DNA of 64,000 nucleotides from Oikopleura dioica (taxonomy: Eukaryota > Chordata > Appendicularia > Copelata > Oikopleuridae). Both the position numbers and the translations under genes were made by a program. Below are positions 13,828-23,509 of this stretch, one piece after another. Positions within the stretch are counted from its first letter, which is position 1; each line of letters begins with the position of its first letter. The DNA lies in NCBI GenBank assembly GCA_907165135.1, contig OU015568.1, forward strand, positions 12,904,501 through 12,968,500. The letters run 5' to 3'. The notes under the pieces were generated by a model, which searched no databases, had not been told where the DNA came from, and saw only the letters and a program-made list of their open reading frames with translations.

Positions 13828-15742
13828 TTATACAAGAAGCATACAAAACAAAATTGCGAAAGATAATGTCATTGACAGAGAAGAGGACGGATCTGGATCG
13901 TGCCAGGAGGCCTTTGGTTGCCCAGTTTCGGCGTCACAGATATCGTCAGGGCGATACTTCTTGATTTGCTTTTTGCAGAAAGCATCGGTTTCTGGCTTGC
14001 TGACGCGGCCATTGCATGAAAATGTTGCATCAGTCGGACCGATGCAGACAGAGGTAGGTTCTTGCAGAAGACACCCTGCTGGGTTTTCGAGGACAATGCT
14101 GGTTGTGTTTATTACACCTCGAAAGCTCTAAAATAACTTGAAGTTTGGTTATTTTAAAAACGGACCCACCGGAATATCACAGATGCAGGGCATGTTTGCT
14201 TGTTTTAGGTCAAGAGCTTGTAAATGAGGGAGTCTGCTCATTTGGAAGAAAAAGGCATCACACAAAACAAGCTGATTCTCGTTTAGCCTAAACTGCTTCA
14301 AGTTTTGCATGTTGTCACCAATCATCGTTTCGTTTCCAACATTCGTTAAAACATTGTGGCTGAGATCAAGATATTGAACGTTTCGAAGGAAAAAGTATCC
14401 TTGGAAGGATTTGATGAGATTGTGGCCGAGTTTGAGGTTCGTGAGACTCTTCAAATCCCTTGCAAACGAGTTTAAAGAAAATATTTACATTTGGGAAACC
14501 TGAAGAAATTTCCATCGACCCATTGAATTTTGTTATGTGAGAGGTCAAGTTCAGTTACACGGTCAAGGCGTCGTAGAGGACTGATGTAGTTCCCTACAGT
14601 ATCGATCCCTTGTAGTTTTTCGAAGGCATTATAGCTGAGGTCGATAGACTCGAGATAATTACAGGCGGAAACGTCCGGAACTTCCGGGAGATTATTGACA
14701 GCCATGGTGATTTTGACTTAATTAGATAATCCATCGAAGAATTTTTTAAACTCTTACCTAGTTGCGCGAATTGAGAGACCATCATCCCCATCCTTTATTA
14801 ATTTATCAAACTTCATATAATATATATTATTTGATTGAAATATATTCGAATAATCAAGTCGCTTACTTTTTTGAATCGTAAAGTTTATTGAATGAAAGGT
14901 TGATCTCACTAAGCGAGCCGAGCCACTGGAACGCTTCGTCCGGAATAAAAGTCAAGTTGTTGTGAGAAAGGTCGAGAATCCGCAAGCTGCCAAGGCCAAG
15001 GAAAGAATTTCCGTGGATTTCGTTAATTTTCATCGATGTCAGCGATAATTTATACATGCTGCCGCAGTACTTAATAAATTATTTATAGTTTGCGATGATA
15101 ATAAACACAATTTTCAGGCGAGACTTATTTTCAGGCCAGACTTGGTTTTTAATAAAAATACCTGGAACGCCTTGTCTCCAATTGACCGACCCTCGCCATC
15201 TGCGATGGTCATTTCTCTGAGATTATTGCTAGGAACAGTTTGTTCAGTAGCAATTCCAGTTGGAAATCGAAAGCCAGCCACCGTCATCGTAGAAGCTTGT
15301 TGCCAGACATCATTGCTAAATGCTTTCCAGCCCATAAACATGGGCAAGGAGATGGATGAGGTGAAATTGACTTGAGGAGTTTCGCATATCAAAATTTAGA
15401 GTTCAAAAATTATAATTTTGAATCCTTTTTAACCGTCATTTTTCAGTGAAGCCTTTAAGATACGGACAACTTAGGGGCCACTTCAATTTCATTAATCTCA
15501 TACGACGTTAAATTTTATCTCGGCTTAGCGCTTATCTGAAATAATCTTTCGCTGCGACAAATCGTTAGTATGCAGCGTAATAATTTTTCTTCGGCGCTTC
15601 TAAGACTCTCTTTTTATTTTTGAACTCTTATCAGATCGTGTCCTCTGCATCCACAGAAAGTCGGAAGATCGGTTAACGTATCACAAGCATAAACAACACT
15701 GGCTGACAATAGACAAAGTCGAATAAATGAAAAATTGATCAT
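13828..15742 (-). CDS. Secreted/GPI-type leucine-rich repeat protein
   Basis: Starts MINFSFIRLCLLSASVVYAC, a signal peptide followed by an LRRNT-like Cys segment (FCGCRGHDLIRV). Typical LRRs follow: GLGSLRILDLSHNNLTFIPD, LGSLSEINLSFNKLYD, LESIDLSYNAFEKLQG, VTELDLSHNKIQWVDG, LTNLKLGHNLIKSFQG, VQYLDLSHNVLTNVG, LPHLQALDLKQANMPCICD. An LRRCT-like Cys region comes next (GCLLQEPTSVCIG, TFSCNGRVS, DDICDAE). The protein ends in a hydrophobic tail, SLSMTLSFAILFCMLLV, compatible with GPI attachment or a short membrane anchor. The first junction reads in frame as LIRV-NFTSS only with a non-canonical splice (see findings). It probably acts as an extracellular binding protein; no specific orthologue was recognised. 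Confidence 0.8.
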
Positions 15743-16078
15743 GTGTTCCGCGCCGGAAAGGCATGAAAGGAGTTTGCGCCGATAACGACTCTGACAAAGG
15801 GAGATTCTAGCGCCTGTCGAGTTCCAAGCGGATTGGAGAGATTCTCTCAGAGCCCGCCGCGGGGCAATCTCAAGAATTCAGTACTATTTTCTTTGATGAA
15901 TATTATCGGGGGCGTAACGACTGTCACTTGCCAAGAGAAAATTTGCATATTTAATTGTCAATTCAATGCTGAAAGCTTCAGATTATGAATTAGAAAGAAA
16001 TCGACCTAGTTTATGTTTTATGCATTTTATTAGTGTGAAATTCTCAGTTTTTATCTCCGCAAAAATAAGTCAGTGAAA
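15743..16078. other. Intergenic spacer, 5' of LRR gene
   Basis: 336 bp. The LRR-proximal half is GC-richer (gcgccgataacgactctgac, cgcctgtcgag, cccgccgcggggc), probably the promoter/5' UTR of the LRR gene. The distal half is AT-rich and carries the 3' end of the neighbouring EF-hand gene. No other feature seen. Confidence 0.35.
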
Positions 16079-17524
16079 TCAGTAATATCGGTGAGCGAGC
16101 ATAATAGCGAATTCGCTCATTTCGGCCTTTGAGAAGCTATTCTTGTTGTTGTCGAAGTTGGCGTGAGAGCTGATCTCGTGGAAGCTGTTCATGTCCACAT
16201 TGAAGAGATATCGCAGGTTGTAGTACATGTCGAAGATCTCGGAGTGCTCAAGAACGTCTGAATAATTTCATTATCAGCTCCTAAGTTTTGTGATTTCTCA
16301 CCGTTGTGATCGGAATCGAAGATGTCGACGAGTGTGCTGCCGATGTTGGCATAGAAACCGGCAAAAGCCTGTTTGAATTCATCTTTGTCGAGGAGTTTGT
16401 CGTTGTTCTTGTCGAACTTGGCGAACTCATTGCTGATGAATCGGGGTGCGAATTTCGTGACTAAATATGAACCATGAAGATTTTTGGAGTTTCTCGAAAT
16501 TTTCAAATTTGATTTTGGTAAATGTAATCAAATCAAGACACAACATACATATGTACATATAAATATATGTACATATAATGTACATACAGAAGCTCGCATC
16601 TCTCCAGTGGCAGAAGTACATCATGTCTTGATCGATAGTCTTGCCATTGGCGCACTCGCGGAACGTCCTGGTGATCTCTTTGTCCCACTTTCCGTTCCAC
16701 TAAAATCATTATAATTTGAGAATAAAATTATCAAAAAGAAACTAACGGAAGAGAAGAGGCGCTCAGAGTTGTCAGATCGTCCGCTGTTCATCCAAAAATT
16801 GCTTTCGGTGACTTGATAGAGTTTGGACATGTCAGGATCGTGGTGAAATGAATCATGCTCATGCATTTCGTTGTTTCGGAAGTGATTGTCCCCTCGGTAC
16901 TGGTTTCTATTGAAATAAGAATCGCCCTGGTAATATTTGTTCTTGGGTCGGTAGCTGTCGTAATCCCGGTCGAAGTGGTTGAAAGAGTGTCGATCGTTGT
17001 ATCGCTTGAAATCGTTGAATCGGTACTTGTCAAATCCATATTGGTCCCGATCGTAAGAATGATCTCTTCTATGTTGATGGTGATCGTCGCTGTACTTCTG
17101 ATAAAACTTGGGGGAGTAGAAATCCGTCCGGTAGTCATCGTAGTGACGATTGCCAGAATATCTGTTGTTGTACGCATCCTTGTTCATTGGACCGTAGAAA
17201 TATCGGTCGCTGGAGTGTCGGTCGTTTTGGTAGTCCATTCGGTAGTCATCAAAATGACCGCCGTTGGAGTACCCGTAGCCGTTATTTCTATTGGAGTAGA
17301 AGCTTTTGTTCATCGGTCCGTAGAAGGGGCGATCGTTTGAGTATCTGTCATTTTGTCGCCACTATAAAAATAATTTATAATTCGCAAACAATTTATTTAA
17401 GCAGTTTTACCTGTCGATCGTAATCTTGGTCATAGATCTGTCGGTGATGATCAAATTGTCTATCAAAATCGTAGTATCGCTCGGCAACGCTAGCCCCAAT
17501 TAATCCTGCCGCTAAAAGCTTCAT
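16079..17524 (-). CDS. Secreted low-complexity (Tyr/Asp/Arg/Asn-rich) protein with C-terminal EF-hands, copy 1
   Basis: Signal peptide MKLLAAGLIGASVA, then about 190 residues of low-complexity sequence built from D, Y, R, N, H and S (for example YGPMNKSFYSNRNNGYG, YFYGPMNKDAYNNRYSGN, FNDFKRYNDRHSFNHFDRDY). An intermediate Cys domain follows (WNGKWDKEITRTFRECANG, MMYFCHWRDASFC). Then come two EF-hand-like loops, DKNNDKLLDKDE and DSDHNDVLEHSE, preceded by FAPRFISNEFAKF. The end is AEMSEFAIMLAHRYY. Exons mostly begin at a Trp codon in phase 0. It is a clear paralogue of the plus-strand gene at 19974-21473, sharing FAPR(F/Y)IS, GSTxVDxFDxDHN and CxNG...MM..CHW. Likely an extracellular calcium-binding structural or adhesive protein; a link to house, cuticle or mucus secretion is only speculation. 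Confidence 0.85.
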
Positions 17525-18216
17525 TTTCAAATTTTGACCCTTTTTCGACTTTGTCAGATCAAGTGGGGGAATGGAACGATGGTAGCGCGACTTTATTCAG
17601 CAGCTTTTTACTGAACTCAACACGAGGTCAGAAAATTGCAAACATTATTCGTAAGAAAACTTGAAATGGACTTGAAGTGTACTCGCAATGACCTGCAAAT
17701 AATAAGCGTAAGAAAACTTCAAGTGCACTGCACTCGTGATGACCCAATAACTGCGTAAACCTGGAATAAGAATAGGATTTCTATAATAGAAATTTTCTAT
17801 AATTTCTATGATTTCTATAATTTATGGTAGAAAGTTTATCATAGTTTTTTTTGAAGAATGTTGATAATATGAAATTTTTTGCCCCTTCCATAAAAAAATG
17901 CGACTTTTGAGACAATATGTTTTTTTTTTAATTTTTTATTATAGTTTTCAGTGATAACATGATTAACCAGTGTTTTCGATAAAAAGAGCTGTCAGTAGTC
18001 GAGAGTACTCCAATAAGATAAATTTCCAGTATTTTTCAGTGGTAACAGTTTTTCAATAAGATTGTGAGGGTAAGAATGAGATAAAGGAAAATTAACTCTT
18101 TGAGTTAAACTAAGCGAGGACACTTTATGAAAATTCCTAATAAAAAAGAGAATCTAAAGAGAAAAAAACGATGAGGAAGGAGAAGTAATCCCTAAAATGG
18201 TTGTTCGCGTCGAGTA
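17525..18216. other. Intergenic region with a local imperfect tandem repeat
   Basis: 692 bp. Around 17650-17695 and 17708-17745 two similar segments share gtaagaaaactt followed by aagtg...actcg...atgacc, a diverged tandem duplication. Further on, a short run of tttctataatt-type repeats (17775-17825) and T/A-rich DNA. The part near 17525-17600 should contain the promoter of the minus-strand EF-hand gene. No gene seen. Confidence 0.4.
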
Positions 18217-18943
18217 TTAGTGATTTCTTCGAGATCGACGCTTGCTTTCTGCTCCTCGGGAATCTTCCAAATTGTCTGGGCCGGGCCGTTGCTTGATGAT
18301 GAACTTCTGGGTTCCTAAAAACAATGTTATTAATAAATCAACTTGATAAATATGATCTGAATTACCTCCGTATTGGAAGAGTTTGGCGGCGGTAACCTTG
18401 AGCCAGCGACGGTCCGGTTCGGAAGGGAAGAAGACGGAGTGGTCCTTGTTGACTTCATCGACGAAGAGTTTCGTCATCCATTTTTTGCTTCGTCCGTAGC
18501 CAGTCGTCTTGATTTTGCTCATCTGATGGATTTTCTCCTTGGTAACAACGCCTAGCTTCATAAGCTTTTTTTCGGCATCAACAAAGGAAAGTTCCATTCT
18601 TTCTCTTGGAGAATCGTCTTTGCTTTCAGGCTTCTCCGGGAAGCTGCCGAAGCCTATAATAATCCAATTAGTCCCGTTTTTCATGATAATGAGTTATTTA
18701 AATAAATATGTTGAATAATAGTGAGTTCTAATTACCGTATCGGAAGAGCTGCCTTGCCTCATGCTCGAGTCGGGTAGGATCTGGCTCGACAGAGAAGAAT
18801 TTGGAATAGTCTCTCTTCACTGCATCGACGAAGATTGTAGCCATATGCCGAAATCCTTTGCTTTTTGTCCTTTCAATTTGCTCTCTGGTCATTCTTCCGG
18901 CTTTGATAAGCCTTTCTTCAGCCCCAGCCTCGGAGAGATTCAT
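18217..18943 (-). CDS. Unknown protein with two copies of one ~65-aa domain
   Basis: Three exons. Exon 1 (from 18943) encodes copy A: EERLIKAGRMTREQIERTKS, GFRHMATIFVDAVKRDYSKFF, then VEPDPTRLEHEARQLFRYG. Exon 2 encodes copy B: KKLMKLGVVTKEKIHQMSK, RSKKWMTKLFVDEVNKDHSVFF, then SEPDRRWLKVTAAKLFQYGG. Both copies end at equivalent exon borders (LFRYG / LFQYG), so the duplication follows exon shuffling. Exon 3 is a short basic tail ending KRRSRRNH. No signal peptide, membrane segment or cysteine pattern is present. The shared core is L-x(2)-xG-x(2)-T-x-(E/K)-x-I, (T)xFVD-x-V-x-(R/K)-D, FF-x-x-EPD, (A)xxLFxYG. I do not recognise the family. It sits between the two paralogous EF-hand genes. A pyrimidine-rich tttttcag lies about 35 nt upstream of the ATG. 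Confidence 0.75.
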
Positions 18944-19973
18944 TACTGTCGTTAGTAGCTTTGAGAAGTTTTTTCTGAAAAAGTCAAGTCGGCGACTGGT
19001 TGAACTAGCCGGGTCAGGCTGGTCTTATAGGTTTCCAAATCTAGAGAATTTCATGAAGCGCGCCCACGAGTGAGCAACATGCGAATGGTTTGTTCTAGAA
19101 CGGGTGATAGATCCAGAGTCAACGCGCACGCTATTTTTAGGTTTCGCGCTAATCTGAGCGCGGCACTAACAGCGCCATCAAAGCGCTCTCAAAATGGTTA
19201 GTAAAAAAATGCGCGAAGATTTTTGCGTTTGAATTTCTACTAACTCGTCCTTCCTAACAAACGACAAACGTCATACCGACAAACTATTTGTTTCCCGCCA
19301 AAATCAAGAATACCGTTGCAAAAATTGAGCTTTTGCATCCCGAATAATCAAAATGATTCTTTTGCATTCCGAAATTTCAAAAATCGTTCATCTTACTGAA
19401 AGGAATGATTTGCGATCGATATCCCAGATATCCCTTAGCTGTTCATGCCCTTTATAAGTGACCCATGATTCTGTAAAAATCATTCGAAATAATTTATTTC
19501 AAATAATTTTATTTCAAATAAACCAAAAGACTCAGATTTAGTCAGAGTTTTTGTCAGAGTCTCGGTTGATTACGTATCATTAGTAATACAGTATTAGTAA
19601 TACTGTATTACATTGAGTTTATTAAACTCAAATGGTAATTTATTTCGAACAAGAAATCGAATAATATTGGGGATAATCCTCACACATTGAAGTAATAGAT
19701 AAATTATCTAAGATAATCCTTTGAATTTTTATGCACAAATTGCGCCGAATTCGTTCAATCCTTTGGCAAATGAACTTGAGAAAAGGTCAATGCTACATGA
19801 GTTCAATAATTTGAACTCGTGGAAACGAATGAGAATATTTGAATAAGCGAGAACTTGTAACGATTGTAACTGAACTCGTTGTTGACCTCAGATAATCCGA
19901 AGAAACGAGGGCGTATAAAACTGCACTGCCTGTTCTTGCTTCTCCACTTGAAAATCGAGCAAGTCGAAAAAAG
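18944..19973. other. AT-rich intergenic region with short palindromes
   Basis: 1030 bp between divergent genes. It contains local repeats such as aaataatttatttcaaataattttatttcaaata (19487-19518), a palindromic block of alternating attagtaatac/gtattactaat words (19579-19610) and a gagtttattaaactc palindrome (about 19615-19630). No ORF, tRNA or rRNA recognised. The last 60 bp are the promoter of the copy-2 EF-hand gene. Confidence 0.45.
19914..19920 (+). promoter_or_regulatory. TATA box of EF-hand copy 2 gene
   Basis: The sequence gcgtataaaactgc lies 54-60 nt upstream of the ATG at 19974, leaving a leader of about 25-30 nt if transcription starts about 30 nt downstream of the TATA box. This would be a normal TATA promoter without a need for trans-splicing. 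Confidence 0.6.
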
Positions 19974-21473
19974 ATGAAACTCGAAGTCGCAACTTTAATC
20001 TCGGCAGCTGCTGCTCACGGAAACTTTTGGGGACATGGAGGTCAACACATGGTAAGATAAAACCTTGATTTCGATGTTTAATATCTGAATTCTAGTGGCG
20101 AGGAAACGGCTATTTCCCGATGAACAACCATTTCGACTTCTATCAGGGCAACAACTACAACCAGATGGGTCGCTTTTACGGCAATGACCGCTTTATGGAT
20201 TACTACAACCGATATGTAAGTCAATTTACGATAGAATTAATTCAGTCTTCTTTGATTTCTCCTCAAAAATGTTTTCAGTGGGGAAATAACCAAATGCGCC
20301 ACTCTTATAACCAGTGGTGGCCACAGAACTGGTTCGGCGGAAACAACCAGTGGAACATGAGCCCTGCTTACAACTTCTACGGAAACAACTGGATGGGACG
20401 ATCATTTTACGGAAACGATCGATTCTATGACAACCAGTACTCTCGAAACTTCTACGGCAACAACAATTACTGGATGAACAACAACTACCGTTACAACAAC
20501 CAGTGGATGGATCAATACAACTACCAAGGCAACTGGATGAACAACTACCGTTACGGCATGAGCCCAGCTTACAACTTCTACGGCAATAACTGGATGGGAC
20601 GATCCTTCTATGGAAACGACCGATTTTACGACAACCAGTTTTCTCGAAGCTTCTACGGTCATAACAACTACTACAACAACAACTACATGATGAACCGACA
20701 CTTTGATTCTCAGTTCTTCTATGGAAACAACTACCACCGATTCAACAACTACTACAACAACAACTGGATGAGCTTTGGAAACAGCTTCTACGGACAGGAT
20801 TCTTTCTTCCAAATGGCTGAGCAATTTTTCTGGCGAAACTCGGAATGGAACAGCGACAACGCCGACCGAGTTCTTCGATCGGTAATTGACCTTTTTCGAT
20901 GGTAAGACTAATCTTTCTCTAGTGGCAAGGAAAATGGGATCAGTCGATGTTTCACTCCTTCGAAATGTGCGGAAACGGCCAATACGTCGACTACCAGATG
21001 ATGGTTAACTGCCACTGGACTTCTGACTCGCACATGAACATGGACTTTTGTAAGTGATTTCTTTTATAAATTGAAATTTGGTGCTAACCTTTCATAATTT
21101 AGTCTCTCACTTTGCTCCTCGATACATCAGCATGCATTTCCAATACTTCGACATGAACCGAGACGGACGACTTAACCCAGAAGAGTTCCGACGTGCCTGG
21201 GCCGGATTCTTCTCCACTGTCGGTTCCACCATTGTTGACATGTTCGACCGAGATCACAACGGTAAACTTATGCAATTTCTCCTCCGTTAATTTTGTTCTC
21301 CAGACATGATCGACTCCTACGAGATGCATGATTTCCAGTATTACATGAACTACTTCTACCCATCATCTTTCCAACACTCCCAAATGAGCCGATTCTTCAA
21401 CAACCACATGTACTCTTTCTCTAAGTGGGACATGACCGAGTTCGCTCTCCAGAATACTAACCGATGGTGGTAA
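19974..21473 (+). CDS. Secreted Asn/Tyr/Trp-rich protein with EF-hands, copy 2
   Basis: Signal peptide MKLEVATLISAAAAHG, then about 210 residues dominated by N, Y, F, W, G, M and R. These include two near-identical 34-residue units (SPAYNFYGNNWMGRSFYGND-type, encoded around 20358-20460 and 20558-20660) plus more degenerate FYGNN motifs. The Cys domain (WQGKWDQSMFHSFEMCGNG, MMVNCHW) and two EF-hand loops follow (DMNRDGRLNPEE, DRDHNDMIDSYE), and the protein ends MTEFALQNTNRWW. At least five exons, several opening with TGG in phase 0. It is the divergent paralogue of the gene at 16079-17524: the C-terminal calcium-binding half is conserved while the low-complexity half has a different composition (N/Y/W here, D/R/H there). 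Likely secreted, calcium-responsive, self-associating material; function unknown. Confidence 0.86.
20358..20660 (+). repeat. Intragenic ~100-bp coding repeat, two copies
   Basis: Two units of about 103 bp (20358-20460 and 20558-20660) encode almost the same 34-residue peptide, differing at few positions (FYDNQYSRNFYG versus FYDNQFSRSFYG). Synonymous differences between them show they are not a sequencing duplication. Recent internal expansion of the low-complexity domain is the simplest reading. Confidence 0.75.
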
Positions 21474-21831
21474 AATACGTTTTCCTGCAAAATTCTGCAC
21501 TATTTTCTGCCCAATTGAGTCAATCTGAGAACATTGAACACAATAAATTAGATAAATTATCGAACAAAAATACATGCTCACAATTATAAACTCGGCAAAA
21601 TACTGGTTTTTAAATATTTTCTTAGATAAATTAACTTGAGTAAAAAATATGCTAACGCAGCTAAAATAATACTACTAGTAGATTAATCCTTCCACGTGAG
21701 ACGGCACTCGGCCAACTAGGTAAATAAAAACATGCTGATTGTATGTCCTAGACATCTAGTCATGACAACAAATTAATTATCAAGAGAACTATAAAAGCAA
21801 GTTCTGCCAGAAAAAGGACATAAAAGACCTA
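21474..21831. other. Intergenic spacer upstream of Kunitz gene
   Basis: 358 bp, AT-rich. The first part holds the 3' UTR and an aataaa-like signal (acaataaattag near 21540) of the EF-hand gene. The last 45 bp are the Kunitz gene promoter. Nothing else seen. Confidence 0.4.
21790..21797 (+). promoter_or_regulatory. TATA box of Kunitz minigene
   Basis: The sequence aactataaaagcaag lies 35-42 nt upstream of the ATG at 21832. This is consistent with a TATA-driven gene that has a very short leader. Confidence 0.55.
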
Positions 21832-22074
21832 ATGAGAATCTTGGCCGTTTTCTTTTTATTTAGTGATGCCAATATTTGCAACTTACCGGTAAGGGCATTC
21901 AGAAATTATGTGAGAACTTATCTGTAGGCTGAACGAGGCTGGTGCAGAGGATATCAACCGCATTACTTCCACAACAGAGGAACAGGAAAGTGTGAGCGAT
22001 TTATTTACGGAGGATGCAGGGGAAATCCAAATCGGTTCAAGACACAAGCTCAGTGCGAGAATGCATGTATCTGA
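21832..22074 (+). CDS. Secreted single-domain Kunitz/BPTI-type protease inhibitor
   Basis: Two exons (21832-21888 and 21928-22074) separated by a 39-nt intron (ccg|gtaagg ... ctgtag|gct) encode 67 aa. The first exon is a short signal peptide, MRILAVFFLFSDA. The second carries an intact Kunitz fold. All six cysteines are present with family spacing: C1 in ICNLP, C2 in GWCRG, C3 in GKCERF, C4 in YGGCRG, C5 in AQCE, C6 in NAC. The conserved FIYGGCRGNPNRF core is also present. The residue following C2, the P1 position, is Arg, predicting inhibition of trypsin-like serine proteases (family knowledge). The gene has no linker or second domain. The exons are too short to appear as a long ORF, so it is easily missed. 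Confidence 0.9.
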
Positions 22075-22378
22075 ATAAATAGGATGTCTGAAAGGAATCT
22101 TGTTTCTTGTCTTTGAAGCAATATTGTATTAACAGGTGCAGAATCGTTTATTCTTTGATATTTTGTGCACCTGATTCTACCTGATTTACTCATAGGTTCG
22201 GCATAATTACCGAGTGATTGATCCTTACAGTTGGATACAGCTGCTAGCAGTGCATCTCGTGAGGGCGTTGTTTTTTTCGAATATAAATACCAGTGCTCAA
22301 GAGAAATAAGTCATCATCGATCATCAAACCAAAGAAAAAAATCTTAGTAAATTCAGAAGTTTTTGAACTAAAACAACA
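22075..22378. other. Intergenic spacer between Kunitz gene and small basic gene
   Basis: 304 bp. It contains an aataaa directly after the Kunitz stop codon (22075-22081), then a TATA-like element at 22282-22289 (gaatataaatacc) that may drive the downstream gene, leaving an A-rich leader of about 65 nt. Confidence 0.45.
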
Positions 22379-22636
22379 ATGATCAAGAAAAACTCCCAAT
22401 CCATCATCCGAAGAAACTCATCCATCCAAAAGAAGCGACCACTTTCATTTGGGTCGAACGATCTACTTACAATCGAAGAGTTACCAAAGAAAAAAATCTA
22501 TAGAAGAACTAGTCTGATGCGACTCAAAAACTTTTTCTCTTCTAAGAAAAGTTTCAAGAAAATCCACGAGGACAAAGGCCAGAAATATTTCAGAAGAAAC
22601 ACATCAATTCACAGCATTGAGTTTTGGGAAGCTTGA
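22379..22636 (+). CDS. Small basic protein with three RRxS/T motifs, function unknown
   Basis: Single-exon ORF of 85 aa, MIKKNSQSIIRRNSSIQKKR onward. It contains three spaced Arg-Arg-x-Ser/Thr-like sites: IIRRNSSI, YRRTSLMRL and FRRNTSIHSI. Each resembles a basophilic (PKA-type) phosphorylation consensus, with an aliphatic residue close behind. The remainder is Lys-rich with a central acidic stretch (NDLLTIEELPKKK). No signal peptide or cysteines. A TATA-like box lies about 90 nt upstream and an aataaa about 50 nt downstream of the stop (near 22683), so the unit looks like a self-contained transcript. No known family recognised. It could also be a chance ORF, but the repeated motif argues against that. 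Confidence 0.5.
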   Translation: MIKKNSQSIIRRNSSIQKKRPLSFGSNDLLTIEELPKKKIYRRTSLMRLKNFFSSKKSFKKIHEDKGQKYFRRNTSIHSIEFWEA

Positions 22637-22809
22637 TTATTCAAATTCTGTAAATATAAATGACGGAAAGAGTATTATCCCTGAATAAATACATTGCTCT
22701 CTTCTAAGCGTCATCGTTGTTAAAAATTGATTTTGCGTGATTGAATATTAAATCTAGGGAGGTCCAGCACGGAAACTCTCAGTTATTCAGTCGATACCTG
22801 TAGCAGAAA

Positions 22810-23380
22810 ATGAGTTTAGAAAATCCGGTTATAGCACACGAACCTTCAAAGAGACCAAGAAAATGGGAAACACCGCTGATTCCAGAGCCTTCAGCAACTC
22901 TTGTTGCTTCGATATGCTGTCCTGTAATTATAAGAGTGAGGAATATCGCGTTTAACTTTATTCAGGGCTTCATAATCCGCGATCTCGCTGCGTATAATCA
23001 AATGAACGAGCGATTCTGGTGTTATCTTACGACTTGGTGCTGCTTAATTCCGCCTATTCAGGCGGTACTTGTGCAAATTCAGCGGGAAAGAATACGGAAT
23101 AAAAAGAGGATAGAAAACACCTTCTTTTTATTCTTGTTCTCGTTTATTCTCTACCCGTGTGCGTTGACACAGGCGAGGATGGAATTATTGAATGATGAAG
23201 AGGTATGATTGAAGTTCTGAAGATCATTAGACATAAAATTAGATGGAAAAATACATTAACGAGATAAACGAGTATCAGTCGAAGAATCCTATTCGTCCGA
23301 GGCTCACATCATTTTGGCGAAAGAGTAAGAAGAAGCCCATAGAGCCAAAAGAAGATGCTGCGAACGAAAATCAAGAATAA
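22810..23380 (+). CDS. PLAC8/cornifelin-like Cys-containing protein
   Basis: Three exons. The order W-x-T-P-L, TLVASICCPVIIRGF, IRDLAAYNQMN, CYLTTWCCLIPP and finally YPCALTQARMELLNDEE follows the PLAC8 layout, in which a W-x-x-G/P-L start is followed by CPCxxFGxxAxxL and a terminal PCALxQxxREL. The cysteines are fewer than in typical PLAC8 proteins. Intron 1 appears to be only 30 nt (ataaga|gtgagg ... attcag|ggc). It has no stop and a multiple-of-three length, so retained and spliced mRNAs both stay in frame. The spliced form restores the PLAC8 spacing better. The C-terminus is a Lys-rich tail ending NENQE. A membrane-associated cytosolic role is typical of the family; exact function unknown. 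Confidence 0.6.
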
Positions 23381-23509
23381 ATACCTTCCTTTAAAATAAT
23401 TTCAGATATTTATTATCAATTCGATGTCAGGTGGGTTCTTTCAGTTCAGGAACGTACGTGTAAATGTGATAGTATTAGCATCAGGGTGAGGGTCAGGTTT
23501 TCCAATAAT

